A DNA stretch of 64,000 nucleotides from Streptomyces sp. WAC05374 (GCF_004353505.1 NZ_SMNQ01000014.1:109741-173740), one strand, 5' to 3'. Counted from the stretch's first letter, positions 16,140-25,282 are shown. Made by a program: numbers and translations. Notes: generated by a model not told the origin, from the letters alone.

Positions 16140-17429
16140 TCAGGGCCGGTACTCGAGCTGGGGCACGGTGGCGCAGTTGCGGTACATGTCGCCGCCCTCG
16201 GTGACCCAGCCCTCGCCGTCCCGCCAGCGGGCCACGGACAGACAGGTGTGACGGGTCTTCGGCGGTTCGGGGAGCCGCTCGAAGACGACCGGCAGGAGCA
16301 GGCCCCGGGCGGTGTAGGGCTGGGGGCGGTTGACGAACCGTTCGACGCAACGGCGCGTGAGGCCGGTCTTCGCGCAGGAGCGTGCGGCGTCCGTGAACCA
16401 CATGGCGGCCGCCCAGCCCTCCAGCGCCCACTGGGACAGCGCCCTGCCCTTCATGGCGTCCCGGAATTCGGCGACGGCCGGGTGGGCCGTCTCGTCGTGG
16501 TTGCGGCTGGCGCCGGTGACCCACAGGGCGTTGCGGCAGCGGGGGGCGTCCTTGAAGTCTGCCGGGACGGCCTGGTTCCAGTTCTGCACATTGGTCACCT
16601 TGGCGGTGACGTGCACGCCGACGGCGTCCATCGCCTCGCAGAGCTGGGCGTTGCCGTGCGTGTCGAGGGCGTCGAAGACGACGTCCACGCCCTGCTCGCG
16701 CAGGTCGGCCGCGACGGCGCGGTAGTTGGGCAGGGCGAAGTCGACCTGCTCGCTGACGACCCGGTACCCCTCCGCCTCCAGGCCGCGCCGCACGAGCCGG
16801 GCGTAGGCCGCGGAGGCCGCCTGGTTGTAGGCGACGACGGCCGCGGTGCGGGCGCCGTGGACGTTCCGGAACCAGCGGTAGACCTCCGTGCCGCCGGTCA
16901 GGACGCCGTTCCAGCCGGGCTCGCCACCGGTGCGGGGGGCGGAGCTGCCGTAGATCCCGTACAGGTGGGGGTACGTGTCGTAGGCGGTGCCGAGCGGCTG
17001 GCCGCCGATGTCCGGGACGCCGGCCCGGGAGACGCGTGCGGCGCCCGCGTAGTCCAGGGCGGTGGTGGCGACCAGGGCCAAGACGCGCTTGTCGTCGACG
17101 AGGTCGTGCACGCACTGGTTGTTGCCGACGCCGCTGCCGCCGTCGTCGCAGGTGAGGACCTCCACCCGGCGGCCGTCGATGCCGCCGCGGGCGTTGAGGG
17201 CGGCGAAGTACGCCTGGGCCCCGTCGCGCGGGCCGGTGAGGGCGCCGCCGCCGACGGGGCTGGTGGCCCCGGCGATGATGCCGATCCGCAGGGGCTCACC
17301 GCCCCCGGTCGCGGGCGCGGTGGGCCGGCGCTCGAAGGCGCTCTCCGGCAGGCGGCTGCCGCAGGCGGCGCTCAGCAGCAGGAGCGCCGCCAGCAGCACG
17401 GATTCAGCAGCCCGGCACGGCGGTCGCAT
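16140..17429 (-). CDS. Liv-type ABC transporter substrate-binding lipoprotein
   Basis: A 429-residue periplasmic-binding-type lipoprotein. A signal sequence (SVLLAALLLLSAACGS) with lipobox LSAAC is followed by a type I Leu/Ile/Val-binding fold: LRIGIIAGATSPVGG, ALTGPRDGAQAYFAALNARGGIDGRRV, and CDDGGSGVGNNQCVHDLVDD. It contains more cysteines than usual for the family. It overlaps the end of the upstream lipoprotein gene by 26 bases, and the fused LivHMG-LivF transporter is divergently encoded 1 kb away, so it is the probable binding subunit of that importer. Substrate may be amino acids, amides or aromatic acids. The start (ATG 17429) has no clear ribosome site; GTG 17399 is an alternative. 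Confidence 0.82.
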   Translation of the reverse strand: MRPPCRAAESVLLAALLLLSAACGSRLPESAFERRPTAPATGGGEPLRIGIIAGATSPVGGGALTGPRDGAQAYFAALNARGGIDGRRVEVLTCDDGGSGVGNNQCVHDLVDDKRVLALVATTALDYAGAARVSRAGVPDIGGQPLGTAYDTYPHLYGIYGSSAPRTGGEPGWNGVLTGGTEVYRWFRNVHGARTAAVVAYNQAASAAYARLVRRGLEAEGYRVVSEQVDFALPNYRAVAADLREQGVDVVFDALDTHGNAQLCEAMDAVGVHVTAKVTNVQNWNQAVPADFKDAPRCRNALWVTGASRNHDETAHPAVAEFRDAMKGRALSQWALEGWAAAMWFTDAARSCAKTGLTRRCVERFVNRPQPYTARGLLLPVVFERLPEPPKTRHTCLSVARWRDGEGWVTEGGDMYRNCATVPQLEYRP

Positions 17430-17919
17430 CGGGGCTGAGCTTGACCAGCGCGCACAGCGTCTTCACGGACACCTTCCAGGTGTCGTCCTGGTGCACGGAG
17501 CTGCCCTTGGAGCCGGGCAGGGCCGGGGTGCCGCCGACCAGCAGGTCGTAGGTGACGTCGGCCTGGGTGGCCGACGTGAAGGTGACGTTCTTGACCTGCA
17601 CGGAGGTCTGCGCGGCCTGCGGGTTGGCGGCGAACGCCTCGAGCACGGGCCGCATCCGGTCGCCGTTCTCCAGCAGCCTGGTCTTCTCGTCGACCGGTGT
17701 CTTCGGGTCGAAGAAGGCCACCCAGTTCTTCTCGATCTCCTGCCGTGCCGCGGCCGGGTCGGCGGGCTGGTTCTGCGCCGCGGTCGCGGTCGGGGAGGTG
17801 TCCGCCGCGCCGTTGCCGTTGCCGTCGCCGCAGGCGGCGGCGGTCGGTACGAGGACCAGGACCGCTGCGGCCGCCAGTGCCGCGGCGCGGGGACGCTTGG
17901 GGAGACTCTTGTGGACCAT
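17404..17919 (-). CDS. Low-molecular-weight lipoprotein
   Basis: A 171-residue secreted lipoprotein. MVHKSLPKRPRAAALAAAAVLVLVP leads to the lipobox TAAAC, then a Thr/Ala-rich spacer (GNGNGAADTSPTATAAQ) and a small alpha/beta domain with NWVAFFDPKTPVDEKTRLLENGD and VKNVTFTSATQADVTYDLLV. This is the common actinobacterial 'low molecular weight antigen/lipoprotein' type with no known reaction. I chose ATG 17919 over ATG 17979, since the signal peptide begins there. Its 3' end overlaps the binding-protein gene, so they are probably one operon. Confidence 0.75.
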   Translation of the reverse strand: MVHKSLPKRPRAAALAAAAVLVLVPTAAACGDGNGNGAADTSPTATAAQNQPADPAAARQEIEKNWVAFFDPKTPVDEKTRLLENGDRMRPVLEAFAANPQAAQTSVQVKNVTFTSATQADVTYDLLVGGTPALPGSKGSSVHQDDTWKVSVKTLCALVKLSPDATAVPGC

Positions 17920-18021
17920 CTGGCTCACCACCGGGTTCCGGGGTCTGTGCCTTTTTGGGCCTTCTTGGGCATAGTGCAAGGAATCGCCCTACATCGCCAG
18001 CGGAGCCAGCGGAGGCCCGGG

Positions 18022-18417
18022 ATGCCGACATCGCGACTGCTGTGGTGGGGCGGGGTCGCCGCCGCCGCCACCGGTGCGGTGCTGTGCGTGCTCGGCTGGT
18101 ACGGGGTGTCCGGCGAGCGCTTCGCGGAACGGCAGGTCCCCTACCTGGCGTCCTGCACGGTGCCCGGCGCGGCGCTGATCGTGGCGGGTGCGGTGCTGCT
18201 GGGCGGGGCGCCGCCGCCCCGGCGCGCCGCCGAGGACGGGCCGCGGGAGCCCCCGGCCGTGCCGGAGCGTCCCTCTTCCGACGCCCCGCCGGTGCGGGTG
18301 CCGGGCGGGACGCTGGCGCACCGCCCGGACTGCCCCCTGGTGGCCGGCAAGGCGGACGTGGCGCCCGCCGGCGACGCGGCGCTGGAGCCGTGCCCGGTGT
18401 GCGAGCCCGAGGGCTGA
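18022..18417 (+). CDS. Small two-helix membrane protein with Cys/His tail
   Basis: A 131-residue protein. Two membrane helices (LLWWGGVAAAATGAVLCVLGWYGV and VPGAALIVAGAVLLGG) are followed by a Pro/Arg-rich linker and a C-terminal element HRPDCPLVAGK ... CPVC that could bind zinc (one His, three Cys). ATG 18022 is preceded by GGAGG 7 bases away. Its stop is 1 base before the GTG of the LivHMG gene, so it is in that operon and may be an accessory subunit. No family recognised. Confidence 0.7.
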   Translation: MPTSRLLWWGGVAAAATGAVLCVLGWYGVSGERFAERQVPYLASCTVPGAALIVAGAVLLGGAPPPRRAAEDGPREPPAVPERPSSDAPPVRVPGGTLAHRPDCPLVAGKADVAPAGDAALEPCPVCEPEG

Positions 18418-18418
18418 C

Positions 18419-21031
18419 GTGCCGTCCCTCACGTACGAACTGGTCCTCGCCGGGCTCGCCGTGGGCAGCGCGGCCGCCCTGACCGGCATCGGACTGATCG
18501 TCACCTACCGCGCCACGGGCGTGCTGAACCTCGCGCACGGCGCCGTCGCGATGGTCTGCGCGTACGTGCTGCGGCATCTCGTGGTGGAGTGGGGCTGGCC
18601 CCTGCCGCTCGCCGCGTGCCTGACGCTGCTGGTGGTGGCGCCCGGCATCGGGCTGGTGCTGGACCGGGCGGTGTTCCGGCCGGCGGCGGTGCTCGACCTG
18701 GACCCGGCGCGGACGCTGGTGGCGTCCATCGGCGTCTTCGTGCTGCTCGTCGGGGGCGCGGCGCTGGTGTGGGGCGGCGGGGCACGGGCGGACGCGCCGG
18801 TGCTGCTGGGTGACGACCCGTGGGCGCAACTGGCCGCGGTGCTGCTGGTGGGCGGCGCGGTCGGGGCGGTGACGCGCTGGACGAAGCTGGGGCGCGAGCT
18901 GCGGGCGGTGGTGGACAACCGGGGGCTGGCGGTGCTGGGCGGGATCGACGCGGACCGGGTGTCGGCGTCGGGGTGGGCGTTCGGTTCGTTCACGGCCGGG
19001 CTGACGGGCGTGCTGCTGGCGCCGTACGTACGGCTCGATCCGTACGGGCTGCCGCTGCTGGTCGTCGAGGTGATCGCGGTCGCGGTGGTCGCCCGGATGC
19101 GGAGCCTGCCGGTGGCGGTGGTGACGGCGCTGGCCCTCGGGGTGGCCCAGGCGCAGCTCACCCGGTTCCACCCGGAGGGCTGGGCGGGCCCGCTGGTGCA
19201 GGCGGTCGCCACCAACCTGTTCGTCGTCGCCCTGCTGGTCGCCGCGCTGGTGCTGCCCGGTGTGGGGGCGCGCGACGCCCTGCCCCGGGCGTCCACGGCG
19301 GGGGCGCGGGTGGCGCCGGGGGTGTGGGTCGCGGCGGGCGTGCTGTTCCTGCTGCCGCTGGGGCTGGCCGGGAGCGACCTCCAGACGGCGGTCCAGGTCC
19401 CGGCGCTCGCCGTCGTCCTGCTGTCCCTCGTCGTCGTCACCGGCCGGGGCGGCCAGATCTCGCTGGGCCAGGCGGCGTACGCGGGTCTGGGCGCCCTGTT
19501 CACGGCGCTGCTGGCGGCGGGCCGCTTCCCGGGCCTGCCCCGCCTGCCGGAACTCACCGCGCTGCTGGTGGCCGCCGTGCTGGTCGCCCCGCTGGGCCTG
19601 CTCACGGGCTGGCCGGCGATCCGCCGCCACGGCCTGGCCCTGGCGCTGGCGACCCTGGCGGTGGGCGTGGCGGTGAGCCGGTTCGTGTTCGCCCAGCCGT
19701 ACGCCACGGCGGGGCTGTCCCTGTCGCGCCCGCCGGGCCTGGTGTCGGACCGCGCGTACTACGCCGTGGAGCTCGCGGTGCTGGCCGTGGCCCTGCTCAT
19801 GGTCGCCGCGCTGCGCCGGGGGCGTACGGGCCGGGCGCTGGCCGCGCTGCGCGACCACGAGGCGGGCGCCGAGGCGGCGGGCGTCCCGGTCCCCGCCCTG
19901 AAGGTGCTCGCCTTCGTTGCGGGCGCGGCCCTGGCGGCGCTGGGCGGCGGCCTGCTGGGCATGGGCGTGCACGCCTTCGACCCGGCGGCGTACGACCCGG
20001 TGCGCGGCTTGCTGTGGTTCGCCGCGGTGCTGGTACTGGGCGCCGACAGCCTGCTGACGCCCCTGGTCGCCGCCGTGCTGCTGGTCGGCCTCGACGCGGG
20101 CGCCCGGGGCGGCGCGGCGGCCGCGGTGATCGGGCTGCTGGCCGCCTTCACCGCCCGCGTCCCGCCCCTGACGTCGCTGCTGCCGGGCGCGGCCCGCCTC
20201 TCCGCGCACCGCCCGGCACGCGCGCGTGCGGCCCGCCCGCCCGCACCGGCCGACACCGGCCCCACCACCGGGCCCGCACCGGCGCGCCCCCACCGGCCGG
20301 AGCCCACCCCGGCACCCGCCCCCGCCCCCGTACGGCCCACCCGGGCCGTCCCGACCGTCACCGCCACCGCGCCCTCCCACCCCCACGGCCCCGGCCTCGA
20401 GGCCCGCCACCTCACCCTGCGCTACGACGGCTTCACCGCCCTCGACGGCGTGGACCTCCTCGTGGAGCCGGGCCGGGTCACCGCCCTCGTGGGGCCCAAC
20501 GGGGCCGGCAAGAGCAGCCTGTTCCACTGCCTGGCCGGCACCACCCGCCCCACCTCCGGGCGCGTCCGCCTCGGCACCGCCGACATCACGGCGCTCCCCG
20601 CGCACGCCCGCACCCGGCTCGGGATCGCCCGGACGTTCCAGGAGCTGGCCGTCTTCCCGTCCCTGACGGTCGAGGAGAACGTACGCGTGGGCGGCGAGCA
20701 GGGCCGGGTGCGCGACGACCCGGGCGCCGTCGAGCAGGCGCTGCGCCTCCTCGGTCTCACCGCCGCCCGCGACCTGCCCGCCGCCGGACTGTCCACGGGC
20801 GCCCTCCGCCGCGTCGAGGTGGCCCGCGCCCTCGCGGGGCAGCCGCACACCCTGCTGCTCGACGAGCCCGCCGCCGGGCTGGACGCCGGCGAGACGGCCG
20901 CCCTCGCCCGGGTGCTCAGGGCCCTCGCGGCCGACGGGACGGCCGTCCTGGTCGTCGAGCACGACCTCGATCTGGTCGCCGGCGTCGCGCACACCGTGCA
21001 CGTCATGGAGGCGGGGCGGATCGTGTCATGA
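18419..21031 (+). CDS. Fused LivH-LivM-LivG branched-chain-type ABC transporter
   Basis: An 870-residue single chain containing two permease domains and one ATPase. Residues 1-285 are LivH-like (TYRATGVLNLAHGAVAM; about eight helices). Residues 290-590 are LivM-like (VVTGRGGQISLGQAAYAGLGA, ARRGRTGRALAALRDHEAGAEAAG). A Pro/Ala/Thr-rich linker spans 595-655, and LivG follows from about 660 to the end. The LivG part has Walker A GPNGAGKSS, Q-loop FQELAVFPSLTV, a signature of LSTGALRRVEVARAL and Walker B TLLLDEPAAGLD. LivM-LivG fusions are common; adding LivH as well is less so. GTG 18419 sits one base after the preceding stop. Coupled by ATGA to the LivF gene. Imports a substrate delivered by the divergent lipoprotein at 16140. 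Confidence 0.9.
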   Translation: MPSLTYELVLAGLAVGSAAALTGIGLIVTYRATGVLNLAHGAVAMVCAYVLRHLVVEWGWPLPLAACLTLLVVAPGIGLVLDRAVFRPAAVLDLDPARTLVASIGVFVLLVGGAALVWGGGARADAPVLLGDDPWAQLAAVLLVGGAVGAVTRWTKLGRELRAVVDNRGLAVLGGIDADRVSASGWAFGSFTAGLTGVLLAPYVRLDPYGLPLLVVEVIAVAVVARMRSLPVAVVTALALGVAQAQLTRFHPEGWAGPLVQAVATNLFVVALLVAALVLPGVGARDALPRASTAGARVAPGVWVAAGVLFLLPLGLAGSDLQTAVQVPALAVVLLSLVVVTGRGGQISLGQAAYAGLGALFTALLAAGRFPGLPRLPELTALLVAAVLVAPLGLLTGWPAIRRHGLALALATLAVGVAVSRFVFAQPYATAGLSLSRPPGLVSDRAYYAVELAVLAVALLMVAALRRGRTGRALAALRDHEAGAEAAGVPVPALKVLAFVAGAALAALGGGLLGMGVHAFDPAAYDPVRGLLWFAAVLVLGADSLLTPLVAAVLLVGLDAGARGGAAAAVIGLLAAFTARVPPLTSLLPGAARLSAHRPARARAARPPAPADTGPTTGPAPARPHRPEPTPAPAPAPVRPTRAVPTVTATAPSHPHGPGLEARHLTLRYDGFTALDGVDLLVEPGRVTALVGPNGAGKSSLFHCLAGTTRPTSGRVRLGTADITALPAHARTRLGIARTFQELAVFPSLTVEENVRVGGEQGRVRDDPGAVEQALRLLGLTAARDLPAAGLSTGALRRVEVARALAGQPHTLLLDEPAAGLDAGETAALARVLRALAADGTAVLVVEHDLDLVAGVAHTVHVMEAGRIVS

Positions 21032-21723
21032 GCGTCGAGATCGCGCTGCGCGCCGCCCGCGTCCGTTACGGCCCCCTGGAGGCCCTGCACGGCGTCGACC
21101 TGCCCGTCCCGCCCGGCACCGTCACCGTGCTGCTCGGCCGCAACGGCTCGGGGCGCACGACCGTGCTGCGCGCCCTCGCCGGCACGGTCCCGCTGAGCGC
21201 CGGAAGGGTCCTGTGGCGGGGCGAGGACGTCACCCGGCTGCGCGCCCACCGCCGGGCGCGCCGCGGTCTGTGCTTCGTACCGGACCGGCGCGCCGTGTAC
21301 GCCACGCTCACGGTCGCCGAGAACCTCGCGCTGGGCGCACCGGCCGGGGACGTCGCGCCCGCCCTCGGCGCGTACCCCGAGCTCCGCCCGCTCCTCCCCC
21401 GCCGCGCCGGCACCCTCTCCGGCGGCGAGCAGCGGATGCTGGCCCTGTCCCGGGTCCTGCTCACGCCCGCGCGTGTCGTCCTCGCCGACGAGCCCGCCCT
21501 CGGCATGTCGCCCGGCGTCGCGGCACGCACCTACGCCCTGCTCGGCGCCCTGTGCGCGCGGGGCGCGGCGGTCGTGCTGGCCGAGCAGCGCCCGCCGGAC
21601 GGCCTCCCGCGCGGCACCCTGGCCCATGAGCTGCGGCGCGGCGCGCTGTCGTTCAGCGGGGAGCTGACCGAGTTCACTTCCCGCGCTTCGGGGGAAGGGC
21701 GGCCGCCTTCGGGGCGGGCCTGA
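21028..21723 (+). CDS. LivF-type ABC ATPase with Arg in the Walker A lysine position
   Basis: A 231-residue ATPase, the second nucleotide-binding subunit of the Liv transporter. It has ABC signature LSGGEQRMLALSRVLL and Walker B RVVLADEPALGMSP. The P-loop reads GRNGSGRTT (37-45): the invariant lysine is arginine (codon CGC at 43). The C-terminal segment AEQRPPDGLPRGTLAHELRRG also departs from the usual LivF VEQN...ADRAYVLE.G. The site may bind ATP without normal hydrolysis, leaving LivG as the working ATPase. The ATG overlaps the stop of the fused gene (ATGA). Its 3' end overlaps the convergent Rpf gene by 50 bases. Confidence 0.85.
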   Translation: MSVEIALRAARVRYGPLEALHGVDLPVPPGTVTVLLGRNGSGRTTVLRALAGTVPLSAGRVLWRGEDVTRLRAHRRARRGLCFVPDRRAVYATLTVAENLALGAPAGDVAPALGAYPELRPLLPRRAGTLSGGEQRMLALSRVLLTPARVVLADEPALGMSPGVAARTYALLGALCARGAAVVLAEQRPPDGLPRGTLAHELRRGALSFSGELTEFTSRASGEGRPPSGRA

Positions 21724-22291
21724 GGCCGGGCAGGGACAGCAGCATCCCCGGCCGGATGGTGTTCGGGTCGGTCCCGACGGTCTTCCTGTTGCCCTGGTAC
21801 AGCGCCTTCCAGCCGCCCGGCACCTTGAAGCGCCGTGCCACGGCGGTCAGCGTGTCGTGCGGCTGCACGGTGTGGGCGCGGCCGGAGAGCCCGTACCTCT
21901 TGGAGCAGGTGGGCCAGGCGGACCAGCCGTGCCAGCGGAGCACCTCCTCGGCGACCGTGATCTGCTGGCGCCGGGTGGCGAGGTCGGCGCGCGGGGCGTG
22001 GGTGAGGCCGCCGTACGTCTCCCAGGTGGACTGTTTGAACTGGAGTCCGCCGTAGAAGCCGTTGCCGGTGTTGAGGTTCCAGCGGCCGCTGCTCTCGCAC
22101 TCGGCCAGGCACCCCCACGGCCACTGGTCGGCGGCGCAGGCGGCGGCGCGCACGACGTGGCCGCGGGGGCCGGGAGCGGGCGGCGGGGGGTGGGAGCCGG
22201 GCGCGGTGGGTGCGGCGCCCGCGGTTGTCGTCCCCGACACGAGCAGCAGCACGGCCGGCGCCAGGGCCGGCCACAAGCGGATCTTCGGCAT
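21674..22291 (-). CDS. Rpf-like transglycosylase with LysM domain
   Basis: A 205-residue secreted muralytic protein. A signal peptide (LWPALAPAVLLLVSGTTTAGA) leads to a resuscitation-promoting-factor domain, about residues 50-125, with WGCLAECESSGRWNLNTGNGF (Glu in AECESS is the catalytic residue), YGGLQFKQSTW, and a Cys pair. A LysM domain occupies about 138-188 (HTVQPHDTLTAVARRFKVPGGW ... IRPGMLLSLP). It cleaves peptidoglycan and binds it through LysM; such proteins help spore germination in Streptomyces. ATG 22291. No riboswitch could be recognised in the 190-base divergent leader. Confidence 0.9.
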   Translation of the reverse strand: MPKIRLWPALAPAVLLLVSGTTTAGAAPTAPGSHPPPPAPGPRGHVVRAAACAADQWPWGCLAECESSGRWNLNTGNGFYGGLQFKQSTWETYGGLTHAPRADLATRRQQITVAEEVLRWHGWSAWPTCSKRYGLSGRAHTVQPHDTLTAVARRFKVPGGWKALYQGNRKTVGTDPNTIRPGMLLSLPGLRPAPKAAALPPKRGK

Positions 22292-22484
22292 CGGCCCACG
22301 CTAGGCACCCTCCCTCCGCCGCACGGCGCCGCCGCGCGGGCCCGGCGGCGAGGGCCACCCGGTCGGCCGACGCGCCGAGGCGCGGACCAACCCGTGACTC
22401 CGGCCGAGGATCGTCCGTTGAACTCTTCATGAGACGAGCCGGGAACCGCCCGGCATCGCACGCATTGAGTCCGAGGAGCCACCC

Positions 22485-23288
22485 GTGCCCCGCATGCTCG
22501 ACGTCAGCGAGGACGTACGCGCCGAGATCGGCGACGAGGAAGCCGACCGGCTGCTCGCCGGCGAGAACGCCCCGGGCAGCTACGACTGCACCTCCTGCCG
22601 CACCCCGGGCGACTCCGAGCAGGAGCGCACCAGCACCGTGCTGTTCGTCGGCGAGGAGACCGCGGTCCTCGCCTTCGCCCACGCCACCTGCATCCCCTCC
22701 CAGGTCGTCAAGGTCGCCGAGGAGCAGCTCCAGGGCGCCGTCCGGTCCATCACCGGCGCGGAGGGCCAGGCCACCGCGGGCGTCCCGGCCCCTTCGGCGC
22801 CCGTGGCCGTCGGCGACCAGGCCGTCCTGGGCGTCACCAGCGGCCTCGTGCTGATCGACAACGAGCTGCACCCGGCCCTGGTGGTGGAGCCGACGGCGCC
22901 GATCGCCCGGCCCGGGTCGGCCGGCGGCGGCGACGAGTTCCTGCCGCTGCTGCTGGAGCAGGGCTTCGTGCCGGTCGCCGACGTGAACCAGAAGCCCGCC
23001 CCCATCGGCGGCTGGTCGGTGCTGCTCGCCATGGGCCAGCTCCACGCCATCCTCCAGCCGGGCACCGGGGGCGGCAACCCGGTCGCCTGGTGGCAGGCCC
23101 ACCAGCCGCTCCAGGTGACGGAGGGCTGGCGCGCCGCGGCGAACAAGTCGCACACGGTCCTGGTCTTCGCGGCCCCGGTCGGCTCCATCGGCCAGCAGCC
23201 GCGCGAGGACCTGCTGCGTGACGCCCTGGAGAAGGCGGCGGCCAACGGCCGGCTGGTGGCGGCGGCGATGCCGCTGGCCGGCACCTGA
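22485..23288 (+). CDS. Conserved hypothetical protein
   Basis: A 267-residue soluble protein. The N-terminus (LDVSEDVRAEIGDEEADRLL) precedes a small CTSC...C motif (DCTSCRTPGDSEQ, later HATC), which may bind metal. The rest is predicted alpha/beta with GLVLIDNELHPALVVEPTAP and WQAHQPLQVTEGW. I do not recognise a family of known function; it appears to be an actinomycete-specific protein. GTG 22485 has GAGGAG 6 bases upstream. The TGA overlaps the ATG of the next gene, so the two are coupled. Confidence 0.7.
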   Translation: MPRMLDVSEDVRAEIGDEEADRLLAGENAPGSYDCTSCRTPGDSEQERTSTVLFVGEETAVLAFAHATCIPSQVVKVAEEQLQGAVRSITGAEGQATAGVPAPSAPVAVGDQAVLGVTSGLVLIDNELHPALVVEPTAPIARPGSAGGGDEFLPLLLEQGFVPVADVNQKPAPIGGWSVLLAMGQLHAILQPGTGGGNPVAWWQAHQPLQVTEGWRAAANKSHTVLVFAAPVGSIGQQPREDLLRDALEKAAANGRLVAAAMPLAGT

Positions 23289-23767
23289 TGCACGCCAGGG
23301 CCGTGGACGGCCGGGGCGCGGAGGACCCGGCCGCGCGCCCCGGCACACGGTCCGTGCACGGGCCGGCGGTCACCCCGGCGTTTTCCGTCCCGGGGCCGCA
23401 TCCGAAGGGCGGTGAGGTCGTTGGCACATACGTGCACGCATACGAGCCATCCCGCCAGTCGTACCAGCAGATTCCCGCCATGCGCTCCGCGCACGACGGA
23501 CTGTCCGCCCCGTCGGCCACGCCGATCTACGACGCGCTGTACTCGGAGTACCTCAGGTCGTTCCGGACGCTGCCGGGCGACCGCAGCGGCGAGGAGGACC
23601 TGGGGTTCAAGGCCTTCGGGACCTTCGGGTCGGGCGGCACCGGTTCGTACCAGACGCAGCACAGCAGCGGCTACACGACCGGGTGGCAGCAGGTCGGCAT
23701 GCGGCGGCACACCGGGCACCCCCACGTCCCGGCGGCGCTGCCACCGGCGCCCCGCAGGGGGCTGTGA
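23288..23767 (+). CDS. Conserved hypothetical protein
   Basis: A 159-residue hydrophilic protein. From about residue 65, SAHDGLSAPSATPIYDALYSEYLRSFRTLPGDRSGEEDLGF is compact and probably the conserved part; the rest is Gly/Ser/Gln/His-rich. Start uncertain: ATG 23288 gives overlap with the upstream stop (TGATG), but the first 40 residues look unstructured and the true start may lie near 23425. Nothing identifies a function. A strong terminator follows. Confidence 0.6.
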   Translation: MHARAVDGRGAEDPAARPGTRSVHGPAVTPAFSVPGPHPKGGEVVGTYVHAYEPSRQSYQQIPAMRSAHDGLSAPSATPIYDALYSEYLRSFRTLPGDRSGEEDLGFKAFGTFGSGGTGSYQTQHSSGYTTGWQQVGMRRHTGHPHVPAALPPAPRRGL

Positions 23768-23772
23768 ACGAC

Positions 23773-23815
23773 GACGGCGGGGCCGGAGCGGACGATTCGC
23801 TCCGGCCCCGCCGTC
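23773..23815. terminator. Bidirectional hairpin terminator
   Basis: Perfect 18-base stem (23773-23790 with 23798-23815, loop GACGATT) between the converging hypothetical gene and der. Confidence 0.88.
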
Positions 23816-23833
23816 ATGCCCGGGGGGCGTGGG

Positions 23834-25282
23834 TCACTTCTTGCGGCCGCGCTTCTCGCGCACCCGCACGGAGATGTGGATCGGGGTGCCCTCGAAGCCG
23901 AACTCCTCGCGCAGCCGGCGCTCGACGAACCGCCGGTAGCCGTGCTCCAGGAAGCCCGACGCGAACAGTACGAAGCGCGGCGGCTTGGTGCCGGCCTGCG
24001 TACCGAACAGGATGCGGGGCTGCTTGCCGCCCCGGATCGGGTGCGGGTGGGCCGCGACCAGCTCGCCGAGGAAGGCGTTCAGCCGCCCGGTCGGGACGCG
24101 GGTCTCCCAGCCGGCCAGCGCCGTCTCGATCGCCGGGACGAGCTTGTCCATGTGGCGGCCGGTGCGGGCGGAGACGTTGACGCGCGGGGCCCAGGCCACC
24201 TGCTGCATCTCCGTCTCGATCTCGCGCTCCAGGTAGTAGCGGCGCTCCTCGTCGAGCTCGTCCCACTTGTTGTACGCGATGACGAGCGCGCGGCCCGCCT
24301 CGACGGCCATGGTGATGATCCGCTGGTCCTGGACGGAGATGGAGTCGGTGGTGTCGATCAGGACGACGGCCACCTCGGCCTTCTCCACGGCGGCGGCGGT
24401 GCGCAGCGAGGCGTAGTAGTCCGCGCCCTCCTGGAGGTGGACCTTCTTGCGGATGCCGGCGGTGTCGACGAACTTCCAGGTGGTGCCGCCGAGTTCGATG
24501 AGCTCGTCGACCGGGTCGCGGGTGGTGCCGGCCATCTCGTTGACGACGACGCGCTCCTCGCCCGCGACCTTGTTGAGCAGGGAGGACTTGCCGACGTTCG
24601 GGCGGCCGATGAGCGCGATGCGGCGCGGGCCGCCGACGGCGGCGCCGAAGCTCTGCTCCGGGGCCTCGGGCAGTGCCTTGAGGACCTCGTCCAGCAGGTC
24701 GCCGGTGCCGCGGCCGTGGAGGGCGGAGACGGGGAACGGCTCGCCGAGGCCCAGCGACCACAGCATGGCGGCGTCGGCCTCGCCGGAGGGGCCGTCGACC
24801 TTGTTGGCGGCGAGGACGACGGGCTTGCCGGCCCGGCGGAGCAGCTTGACGACGGCCTCGTCGGTGTCGGTGGCGCCGACGGTGGCGTCCACGACGAAGA
24901 CGACCGCGTCGGCGGCCTCGATGGCGTACTCGGCCTGGGCGGCGACGGAGGCGTCGATGCCGAGGACGTCCTGCTCCCAGCCGCCGGTGTCGACGACCTT
25001 GAAGCGGCGGCCGGCCCACTCGGCCTCGTAGGTGACGCGGTCGCGGGTGACGCCGGGCTTGTCCTCGACGACGGCCTCGCGGCGGCCGATGATGCGGTTC
25101 ACCAGGGTCGACTTGCCGACATTCGGCCGGCCGACGACGGCGAGGACGGGGAGCGGGCCGTGCCCGGCCTCCTCGATCGCGCCCTCGACCTCTTCGATGT
25201 CGAAGCCCTCTTCGGCGGCGAGCTCCATGAACTCCGCGTACTCGGTGTCGCCGAGTGCCCCGTGGTCGTGCTGGTCGTTCAT
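23834..25282 (-). CDS. der: Ribosome biogenesis GTPase Der (EngA)
   Basis: A 482-residue double-GTPase required for 50S subunit assembly. An acidic N-terminal extension (about 45 residues) precedes GD1 with GRPNVGKSTLVN, DTGGW and NKVD, and GD2 with GRPNVGKSSLLN, DTAGI and NKWD, ending in a KH-like domain with a basic RVREKRGRKK tail. All G motifs are intact. Last gene of the aroH-tyrA-cmk-plsC-der series, separated from plsC by 70 bases, so possibly with its own promoter. ATG 25282. Confidence 0.97.
   Translation of the reverse strand: MNDQHDHGALGDTEYAEFMELAAEEGFDIEEVEGAIEEAGHGPLPVLAVVGRPNVGKSTLVNRIIGRREAVVEDKPGVTRDRVTYEAEWAGRRFKVVDTGGWEQDVLGIDASVAAQAEYAIEAADAVVFVVDATVGATDTDEAVVKLLRRAGKPVVLAANKVDGPSGEADAAMLWSLGLGEPFPVSALHGRGTGDLLDEVLKALPEAPEQSFGAAVGGPRRIALIGRPNVGKSSLLNKVAGEERVVVNEMAGTTRDPVDELIELGGTTWKFVDTAGIRKKVHLQEGADYYASLRTAAAVEKAEVAVVLIDTTDSISVQDQRIITMAVEAGRALVIAYNKWDELDEERRYYLEREIETEMQQVAWAPRVNVSARTGRHMDKLVPAIETALAGWETRVPTGRLNAFLGELVAAHPHPIRGGKQPRILFGTQAGTKPPRFVLFASGFLEHGYRRFVERRLREEFGFEGTPIHISVRVREKRGRKK

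Noticed and set aside
22292..22484. c-di-AMP (ydaO-type) riboswitch before the Rpf gene
   Set aside because: Some rpf genes in Streptomyces have one, but I could not recognise the conserved ydaO core in either strand of this 190-base leader.
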